Below, in pieces: positions 56,091-64,000 of a stretch of 64,000 nt of DNA (positions are counted from its first letter, which is position 1; each line of letters begins with the position of its first letter). Both the position numbers and the translations under genes were made by a program. This DNA comes from Tupaia tana (lineage: Eukaryota > Chordata > Mammalia > Scandentia > Tupaiidae). The stretch is taken from positions 11,883,626 through 11,947,625 of the forward strand of contig JAKSZU010000008.1 of NCBI GenBank assembly GCA_026018925.1. Reading direction: 5' to 3'. Under the pieces are notes generated by a model. That model was not told the DNA's origin. It was given only the letters and a program-made list of their open reading frames with translations, and did not search any database.

Positions 56091-58077
56091 GATAAAAAAA
56101 TAAAAAAAAATTAACACTCTGTTTGGATTTTTAAATTGTTGTTAACTATTGCATGAGTTAGGAACAAACTAAACACAGTGGTCACAGTAAAACTGCCTGC
56201 ATGCCCAGGCTGAGGACCCAAGACCCCAACCCGGCTCCCAGCTCACTATGTAGTAAGTGAAGTAAGAACACTTGATGAACTTTAGAGCGCTCCCAGCTCT
56301 AGCATTCTATAAATGAGCTTCTGGTTTCCTGTCTAGGAAGCCACCACTATCTATAACTTTCTGTCTGCGGCACTATGCCTTTTTTAAGCTTTAAAAAAAT
56401 ACCCATTGTCAATATTCTGGAACACAACTTATTTATATGCTTGGAGTTACACAAGGCTAACATCTCATTTACTGTCAGATTGCTTACAAATCCTGTATTT
56501 ATATGAGAGAAGATTTACCTTAGGAAGTTTTGTTTGTGTGTGTGCATGTTTTTGAAGAATGTAGTGAACATTTCTACAATTTATGCGAATTACACATACA
56601 AAAAACTTAACAGAACCCAAATTTAAGACATCATTAGTGACTCAAACAATAAAGTGATAATTATGGGATGCAGAGTAGTTAAGAAAGTGCTCTAGAAAGA
56701 AACATAAATTTAAAAAAATAGTGAAGCCAAGCTATCATCAAAGTAAATGGAAGACACTTTCAAGGGATTTTCCTTATGATAGGGAAGTAATGCCTTTTCA
56801 ATCCATAAGGCCCAGCTCTGGTTGGATTCTCATGCCATGAAGCTTACAGAGGACTTTGGAGAAATTGTATTATAACAAGGGATCATGAACGAATGTTTCT
56901 GGAAGAAGTGAGAGTTCTGAGCCTCTTTGTTTCGACATGAATTAAGTTTTCATCTCTAGTTTGTGAGATGAGCTCCTGGCTCTTGCTCAGTTTTTCACTT
57001 TAACATTTGCCTTGCCCGAAGTTCTAGAGCATGTTAACATCTCATACTTTGCCCAATTCATTCCTGACTGTCACCTAACATTGCACTGGAATCATTTTCA
57101 AATTCTCTATTCTGAACAAACCTGTACTTATCCGATGATTGGGCACTGACACAATCAAGTCATGTTTGTTCAATCATTCTTACCACTTAGACCTGAGTTT
57201 GGGAAAATGAATACCTTTCACTTTTGAATAGTAGATAAAAATGCAAATTTGTGCAGGCTTATTTTGGCATAAACTGATTACTAGCCTTTGGTTAAGTTAC
57301 CTAAATCATAACTTGAAAAAATTATATATACACACAGAGAGAAAAAGAGAAAGAAAGCAGAATAGGGGATAGGTTAAAATCAATAATAAAAATATATTAC
57401 CTTCTTATCATTCATAATATATATAAATATGAATGTACGTATTTACTTTACGAGAAAATGTAAATAGAAATATATATGTATACTTTCTGATGCTAATTTA
57501 GATTTTATGAAAGTACATGTAAATGAGGAAAATAAATACAATTAAAATATTTTGAAAATCATGAGCTTTGCTTTGCCTTTCTCTCTCTGTGATCTTTTAC
57601 ACTGATCAGCCCAAAGCATCCATATGTGTAAGAGATCAGTATTTCTCACTGAGGGAGTTAAAAAGAAAGAACGAAGTAACATTCAGCATGTGACAAACAC
57701 ATGCTCTGAGAGGGGGAAGGGTTCCCCTGTCCCTTTTTCTCCTCCTTTAGCATATTGATCCCAAAGCTAGAATACTCATGCTCTTCACATTCTCTAGTTG
57801 TTCAAAGAGTTTTTTGTGCCCATGAGGTAGAAGCCCTAAACCTGGTGCTCCAAGGTAAGAGCAAAATATGATTTAGGAGAAATGAAAGAAAAACTGCTCC
57901 TTTCTAACTCTAAGAGTTGGTTGCAAGAAAAACAAAAAGAGCATGCACCAAGCAGAGGTACTTGCTCAACTTCCCTGAGGCTCAGAGAGGAGGTGAAGTA
58001 AGCACAAAGGGAGAAACCACCAGACACAGAAGGTTCTCTGGCTTCCATTCCCTACTAGGGTTTCTGAGAAGATTCCA
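56091..58077. other. Unassigned sequence, 2.0 kb
   Basis: No named repeat or gene seen; mostly AT-rich and unique-looking. Confidence 0.45.
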
Positions 58078-58087
58078 TATTTTTATT

Positions 58088-58126
<39 letters not shown>

Positions 58127-58337
58127 TTTTCTTCCATGAAAGAGACAGAGAAACAGGCACTCTCCACAGGGTTTTCATACCAAAATCCTCCCCCAGTCTC
58201 AGCAAGCTGGGATTACGGGCATATGTGCATACACCTGGCATATACATTGAGGCCTTGGGATATCAAACTGGAACTTCGCCAAGTAGCTTCAACCCTGTAG
58301 AGTTTTGCATCACTGCTGTGCCATTACAACTGTCCTG
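58078..58337 (-). mobile_element. Family-3 SINE with (TTTA)n tail
   Basis: Minus-strand copy. The tail is a (TTTA)n microsatellite (58081-58130), followed by CTTCCATGAAAGAGACAGAG and a body ending ACTGCTGTGCCATTACAACTGTCC. GGGATTACGGGCATATGTGC resembles Alu only by chance. Confidence 0.65.
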
Positions 58338-59552
58338 AGAGAATTCCATCTTCAATGGTTATGTAGCTTTTTCTAGGAAGGGAGAACCTGAGGTTTTATA
58401 CTCCCAAATATTCATTGATTTCATTATGAGACAGACTAACAACTGTGGTAATTGAGTTGTGGAATCTGCCAGGAAGGATGTCACAGTAGGATGAATGACT
58501 GAGCAGTAAGGACTGCAAGAGGCTGTCTGGTGTCCACACAGGAGTCATGGCCAGATTGTAGGAGAGTCTATGTATTAGGGAAAGCAGAATTGAGGAAGAT
58601 CTGGGAAGCTTCCTAGGAAATGACCCTAAAGTTACCAGTTACAGAGGTCAGTTATGGAGGCCAGCAGAGCACCCGCAACCAGAATGACACAGAGAAGCCA
58701 AAGGACATGGGGCCCAGGGCTCCCATTTCCTCTCCCTTGACCCTATGGCCAATTAAGCCTAAGATGCCATCTAGCAAAGGAGTCAGAAGAGGGTTTGATA
58801 AATAAAAGAACAGTAACAGAAGTGATGGTTTAAATTAGAATTGGAATTAGAATTAGAATGATTCATGTTATGGACTGAAATGTTATTGACCATTGTTGGG
58901 AACTTATTGGGAAACATGATCACCCTAAACAAGTAACACTTCCTTTAAAAAGCCAAGCTCTTAAGTGACTTAAAATTTTCAAAGTACAATACAAATTTAA
59001 AAATGTGAACCTAAAGTAGATTTAAAAGAAAATAATACATTTGTATTGAAGTTGAAGAATTACTACGTTATAAATGCAGCATAGAATAAGTTTGTTTTTA
59101 TAATCACTTTCTTGCCTCTACCCAATAAGCAGAATTAAAATGCAATTTTCTGTATTTTTTATTTTGTTTTTAATTGTCTTTTCTTTTTTTGATTTTAAAT
59201 ATTTTTTGTTTCATTTTCTTTTATACATTCAATCACGTTATCTAGCTTACAAAGTGAATATTCCAACATGTGAACATTTCTCCCTAGTCCAGTCAATAAA
59301 ACTATAAAAGTATCTTCAACAGATAATACATTTCTTTGTCCCATTAATGCTTTGCCTCTCTATTTTTCTTCTAAATATCCTTCCTCAGACTCTACTCTTT
59401 CACACACACTATATCTGGTATTCACATCCATTTACTATGTTTCTATATCCTTTAGTCGAACAGTTTTTGTCATAGAGTGCACTCAGTATATATGTCCCCA
59501 CTTAATTTTCTGTATTTAAAGAATATTTTTATGTATTGTGCTAGGTTGTATA
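58338..59552. other. Unassigned AT-rich sequence
   Basis: No gene. 59150-59520 (T-rich, CTTTGTCCCATTAATGCTTTGCC) may be old L1, but I cannot place it. Confidence 0.4.
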
Positions 59553-59672
59553 AGAGAACTTCAAAATATTCATGGAAAATGGAAAATACAAATACATTTT
59601 TGTACAAAAAAATGGATATCCATGAATACTTTTTTTATAATATGCATTTTCCTTGACCATTTTGAAGATTCT
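59553..59672. mobile_element. Mariner-like MITE
   Basis: TIRs GAGAACTTCAAAATATTCATGG and GACCATTTTGAAGATTC, about 120 bp, TA-rich flanks. Same family as 23825 and 40215. Confidence 0.7.
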
Positions 59673-59806
59673 ACATATTAATATTAAAAAGCATTTCATG
59701 CGCTTCTTAAATGAAGTTTATGCAACCAATCTCATTGTACTAAAGTATGCAAATATGATTTGCTTTGGCCAATAAAACGTGAGGAGAAAGTGACATCTCT
59801 CACTTA

Positions 59807-60271
59807 TGTGAAAAAAAAAAGTAGCCTTAAGTGATTAAAGAATAGCTTAACAAATTTGCATAACCATCTTGCAGATGTGACAATCTCAGAAAGTACACAT
59901 TCCCGAAAAGTTCCTGAACAAATAACCAATACCAACAAGTCACCCTGGAGAAATGACTTCTCGAAATGGTAACCAGTCACTAGCCCTTTGCAACTTTTTA
60001 CTTCTGGGTTCTTCTCCCTCCTCAGGACATTTGGTGGGCCTTTTTCATTTACTTGTCCTGAGCCAATGCCTTAGTAGCTAATAAGAGAATAATAAAACTT
60101 AGCATGTCCAGGAAAATTGTGCACCAGATAGTACTCTGCCAATGAGGAACCAGGGAACAGACTTAACGCACTAGGGAATAAACTGCTTGTAACCTATTCG
60201 GGCATGATACCCAGTCTTGCAAGACCACCATTAAAGTTTTGCTTCCCTGGATCTCATGTCTCCAGTGTTCA
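59807..60271 (+). mobile_element. Probable ERV LTR (class I type)
   Basis: Begins TGTGAAAAAA, with an A-rich U3 start and CTTCTGGGTTCTTCTCCC in U3. The 3' part has TCTTGCAAGACCACCATTAAAG (polyadenylation signal in R) and a U5-like TTTTGCTTCCCTGGATCTCATG, ending GTTCA. The order fits a gammaretrovirus-like LTR. No coding part is attached. Confidence 0.5.
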
Positions 60272-60283
60272 TTGGTTGGCATC

Positions 60284-60900
60284 AGACTGGTGAGTACATT
60301 TTTCACAGATCTGGAAATACAGATCTTTAAGAGCCAGTCCATGGTCTGCCCTTTGGGATGTTCTCACTGACAAAACCATTTCTCTAATTGCCTGACACCA
60401 GCCAGGTGTCCTACAATGTAACTCAGTTCTGATTCTAATGACCCAAAGGTAATGCAGAACCTGCAGCTTAGGGACTGAGTCCCACAAGACTTCCCCCACT
60501 TCAAATGCCAGCAAAAATGCCAGGGCATCTGAGCTTTTGATCAACCAGCTATAAATCAGTGTTCCGATGACCCCTTCCTCAGGTTCAGTAATTTTCCAGA
60601 AAGAATTTTAGCACAAAAGTCAGAGAAACAATTTTCCTACATTTACTGCTTTATTGCATGAGAGAGAAGCCATAAGAGAGAAGCCATGTGAGAGAAGCCA
60701 TGTACCAGCAAGGTGGGAAGGAGGTGGGTCAGTGCAGACTCTCTTGCCCTCCCAGGTACACAACTATCATAGCACCTCCATGGACTTTGCTCATAGCCGT
60801 TTTGGGCAGTCACATTTCTACACTCATGTCCCTGCTTCATCGAACCTTAGCATAAAATCAGGTAGCTTATCCTGCATCTTTGAGTCTTTGATCTGAAGAC
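60284..60900 (-). mobile_element. Ancient LTR (ERVL/MaLR-like)
   Basis: On the minus strand: AATAAAGCAGTAAATG signal near 60656, GAACCTGAGGAAGGGGTCATC, TATAGCTGGTTGATCAAAAGC, GAAGTGGGGGAAGTCTTGTGGGACTCAGTCCC, TTGTAGGACACCTGGCTGGTGTC. This matches a common ancient mammalian LTR 3' region whose family name I am not sure of. Three GAGAGAAGCCAT repeats stand at 60660-60700. It abuts the LTR at 59807-60271 in opposite orientation. Confidence 0.65.
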
Positions 60901-61540
60901 TTTCGTGCATGTATGTATATGTTAAATTTATGCCTTTTCTCTTATTAATCTGCCTATTGTCAGTGATTTGCAACAGTCCTCAGAGGGCAAATTCTTTTAC
61001 TCTATAATATCAAAAAAGCTAATTAACTCATTTTCTCCAACACACCCTATAAACACTCAGGCTCAGAATAACAAACCAAAACTCTATAAAAGATATTTTG
61101 AGGGGAGCAATTATTTTCTCCCTTGGGTATACCCCACTGGTGATGTACAAATAATTACTGTGTTGTTAAAGTAACTTTGAATAGTCTCTGTGTGGTTGTG
61201 CTGTTGACTGGATATTGAATGAAGCTCATTTTACTTCTGACTTTCAAAGGTTGTATTTCTAATTACTTTTTAAATCATGCATTAAGATTTACATTGTTTT
61301 AGAATAAAATATACAAAATAAGACAAACTAAAAGAACTCATTTCTCTTCCTATTCTCTCCACTCTATTCCCTCCCTCCCACTCTGAGTAACTCTAAAATT
61401 CCAATGTATGACTTATTCCCATATTTTTATTATAAGAAAATTTTATTATAAGAAAAACATATTTATTCCCCATCTCTTAGATCTTAATACATTACACACA
61501 AATTTCTCCATCTTGCTTTTCACATAAAGAATATATTTTA
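60901..61540. other. Unassigned AT-rich sequence
   Basis: No feature recognised. Confidence 0.45.
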
Positions 61541-61728
61541 GGGGCCAGCAGGTTGCATGGTGGTTGAGGCACTGGATTCCAGCATGGCCCACTATAGTTT
61601 GAGTCCTAGTCCTGGCACCTTGAAAATCATGCCATGTGTATGAGTGTACATGCCCAAAACCCCAAGATGGGGAATGGAGAAGGAATTGTGGCATGACCAT
61701 CCCCCCACAGAGGTGCTACCTCACTTTT
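61541..61728 (+). mobile_element. Family-1-related SINE (old), first of a head-to-tail pair
   Basis: GGGGCCAGCAGGTTGCATGGTGG, GGCACTGGATTCC, GGGGAATGGAGAAGGAATTG, ATCCCCCCACAGAGGTGC, ACTTTTTCTCTG. It stops in the pyrimidine tract, where the next copy begins. Confidence 0.75.
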
Positions 61729-61965
61729 TCTCTGAAATGGTGGTTAAGGTGGCTCAATTCCAGATGGCCTACTGAGTGTTTTGAGGCTCAGACCTAGCAG
61801 CTTGAAAAGCATGTCAGGCACCTGTGTGTGCCCAAAGTTCTAAGAGGAGAATGGAAAAGAAGGGGCTACTGTGTGGCCATCGCCCCTGGGGGTGATTTCT
61901 CACTTTCTCTCTCTCTGGCAAGCGTTCATGCCCTATAGCAAAAAGTATAATAAAAAGTAAAAGTA
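61729..61965 (+). mobile_element. Family-1-related SINE (old), second of pair
   Basis: Starts at the A-box region (ATGGTGGTTAAGGTGGCTC) and runs to CCCTATAGCAAAAAG with an A-rich tail. The pair shares orientation. Confidence 0.75.
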
Positions 61966-62600
61966 AAGATACACACTACTCCAATATGTCAATATGCCAC
62001 AGTTCATTTAATCAGACCTCTATTAGGTCTAAAGTTAAAAGCTGATCTAATTTTGCTAAATGTTGACAAATTATCCTTCAAAGGTATTGTACAATTTTGC
62101 AATCGTACCAGCAAAGTATGAGATTTCCTGTTTTTACACAATCTACCAACAGATTATTTTTGTCTTTTGGCGTTCTGCAATCTGATAAGTGAGAAAATGT
62201 ACCCCATAGTGATTTTAATTTGCATTTTTCCTATTATGAACAATGCTTTCCATATGGCTAAGAGCCATTTACATCTTGTTTTCCCTGAATTGAGTATTTC
62301 TGCTTAGCTCATTTTTTTTATTATGTTTATTGGCCTTTTTTTCCTCAATCTCCAGAAGATTTTACATATTAAGATTATTCATCTTTTGTGAATATGTTAC
62401 AAAAAAAATTTTAGGGGTGTTATTTTTCTTTTTACTTTGCTTGTATGTCTAGTACTGTTTTGATAAGAATCCGATCGTCACACTACAGCTTTTGGGGTTT
62501 GTTTTGTTTGTTATGTAATTATGACTTTGCTGTTTTATGGCATTGAATGTAATACACATGCGTGCTTGATAGTCTGTTTTGAGCAATGAGGATTTTCTTT

Positions 62601-62852
62601 CTTATTTTTGAAGAGGTTTTTGCTATAGGGCGCGTGCGCTCACCAGACAGACAGAGAGAGACAGAAAGCAAGAAATCACCCCCCAGGGGGGATGGCCATG
62701 CCTCAATCCCTTCTCCTCCATTCTCCTCTTGGGATCTTGGGCACGCACGCACGTGCTCCCTGCGTGAGTTTAAGCCACCGGGTTCTGGACTTGAACCACG
62801 GTCGACTACATGGGAGTCCAGCAACATAGCCATTATGCTAACTGCTGGTCCC
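62601..62852 (-). mobile_element. Family-1 SINE (young) with TSD
   Basis: Minus-strand full copy. TSD AGGATTTTCTTT at 62589-62600 and 62853-62864. It landed inside the left flank or T-tail of the older SINE that follows. Confidence 0.93.
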
Positions 62853-62866
62853 AGGATTTTCTTTTC

Positions 62867-63114
62867 TTTAGAGAGAGATATTTGCTATTGGGTGCATGCA
62901 ATCTCCAGAGACACAAGAGAGACAAAGAGAGAGAAAATGAGATCTCACCACCCATCGGAGATGACCACACCACAATCCCTTCTCCTCCATTCTCCTCTTG
63001 GGATTTTGGAAGGGCACACACACGTTCTCAGTTTCAAGCCTGGGTCTAGAACTTGAACCGTGGCCCACCATGTGGAAGTCCACTGCCTTAACCTCTACAC
63101 TACCTGTTAGCCCT
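62867..63114 (-). mobile_element. Family-1-related SINE (old) with TSD
   Basis: Minus-strand copy: TTTGCTATTGGGTGCATGCAATC, purine tract, CTCTTGGGATTTTGGAAGGG, head ending CTACCTGTTAGCCC. Its own TSD CAATGAGGATTTT is at 62584-62596 and 63117-63129, outside the younger insertion. Confidence 0.85.
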
Positions 63115-63340
63115 GTCAATGAGGATTTTTAAAATGTAATCAGTCTTTTAATGTAATTGATCTTTAATGTTATCAGTCTTTTCCCCTAATGGTTTGAATT
63201 TTGAATCATGCTTAAGAAAGCTCTTTAGTACTGTTATGGAGAAATTCATCTATATTATCTATAATACAGATGAAATATAGAAATTTATCTGTATTATTTT
63301 CTTGCAGCCATATTTTTACATGTAAATATCAGATATATTT

Positions 63341-63914
63341 GCAATTTACATGGAGTTCAATATGAGAGATAGATTTTTTTTTTACAGTACAGCTTTTCAG
63401 TAACCCGAAGGCACGTATTAAAAGTCCATCTATTATCCATTTCTTTGAGATGTTGCCTTTGCTGAATTTCAAAATGACTTACAGAGAATGGAAGGTTCCA
63501 GCCTATTGCTCTTCTACAAGGTTTCCCAGCTATTCTTATTTTCCTATAGGGAAAATAAAGCCTGATTGTATTTTCATGAAGATTATATTAAATATATAAG
63601 TCACTTCTAGGAATACCTGTTATCTTCAAGATGTTGCAACTCCTATTCATAAACATGGTATGTTTTTTCATTTATTCAATTCTAATTTTGTGTCTTTCTA
63701 GGGTGCTTTATAGTTTTCCAAAGGAAATTTAGATATTACTAAAGTTAATGTCATGCTACTCTTTTTCTATTTGGGTGCCTTAAACACAGACTTTTATTCA
63801 TTTGTGTTTTCTAATTGGTTTGTATTTGAATATATGAATATAAGAAGCTTTTTGCAATATGCTACTTGATAAATTTTTGTTACTAAATTATTACTATTTA
63901 AAATAACTGTTCCT
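63341..63914. other. Unassigned AT-rich sequence, possibly old L1
   Basis: T-rich sequence with L1-like patches (CAAGATGTTGCAACTCC, CTAGGGTGCTTTATAG) but no clear landmark. Confidence 0.4.
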
Positions 63915-64000
63915 GGGACCGGCAGTTAGCGTAATGGCTATGTCGCTGGACTCCCACGTAGTCGACCGCAATTCACATCCCGGACCCGGTGGCTTAAAAC
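63915..64000 (+). mobile_element. Family-1 SINE (young), truncated by window edge
   Basis: GGGACCGGCAGTTAGCGTAATGG with perfect A box; the B box is changed (AATTCACATCC). Only the tRNA-like head lies in the window. Confidence 0.9.

Larger units (their letters stand above)
61966..63340 (-). mobile_element. Old L1 3' fragment, interrupted by two SINEs
   Basis: Reverse-complement L1ME/L1MC-type: CAAATTATCCTTCAAAGGTATTGTAC, CATAGTGATTTTAATTTGCATTTTTCC, ATGGCTAAGAGCCATTTACATC, continuing after the SINEs near 63120-63230 (GAAAGCTCTTTAGTACTG). Confidence 0.75.

Noticed and set aside
58200-58222. Alu-like GGGATTACGGGCAT motif
   Set aside because: The rest of the element is family-3 SINE on the minus strand; no 7SL homology extends beyond these bases.

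Overview
The window looks like mammalian nuclear DNA from an intergenic or intronic region. It is AT-rich, carries MIR, L2, L1, MaLR and ERV-type LTR remnants, and shows no intact multi-exon gene that I can recognise. There is no Alu, rodent B1/B2/ID or rabbit C repeat. The dominant SINE is a tRNA-derived family of about 260-280 bp (called family 1 here). One SINE (39514-39713) joins a tRNA-like head to a 7SL-like body. Because 7SL-derived SINEs are known only from Euarchontoglires, and the typical primate, rodent, lagomorph and tree-shrew repeats are missing, my best guess is a colugo (Dermoptera). That is inference by elimination, with low to moderate confidence.

Layout. 1-5,650: a truncated family-1 SINE, an L1 3' region on the minus strand, two more family-1 SINEs, an L2 tail, and a MaLR provirus with both LTRs and its internal region (3128-4966). 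5,678-7,165: the most unusual object, a 1.45-kb composite retrotransposon on the minus strand. It has a CpG-rich 5' part, a 580-bp minisatellite with a 19-bp unit, a single-copy-looking 3' domain and an A-tail, all inside a perfect 20-bp target-site duplication. The plan resembles the SVA and LAVA elements of apes, but the sequence parts are different. 7,200-14,700: an old L1 on the minus strand, read from ORF2 through ORF1 to the 5' region, interrupted by SINEs, a solo LTR and a processed COX8C copy whose reading frame is intact. 15,000-20,700: a solo LTR, MaLR LTRs, a second L1 5' half on the minus strand and more SINEs. 20,700-42,100: mostly unassigned AT-rich sequence with scattered SINEs, MaLR LTRs, a G-quadruplex motif, mariner-like MITEs, an RPL21 processed pseudogene and the tRNA-7SL SINE. 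42,100-64,000: three L1 3' fragments on the minus strand, an L1 ORF1 region on the plus strand broken by a young SINE, a MIR cluster near 48 kb, two adjacent LTRs near 60 kb, and a final truncated SINE.

The only protein-like sequences are retrocopies (COX8C, RPL21) and L1 ORF1 remnants. Nearly everything else that can be named was copied in by L1 machinery, as shown by A-tails and target-site duplications (TSDs) around many insertions. Family names such as MaLR, MIR and L1 rest on my recognition of consensus sequence, not on a database search.
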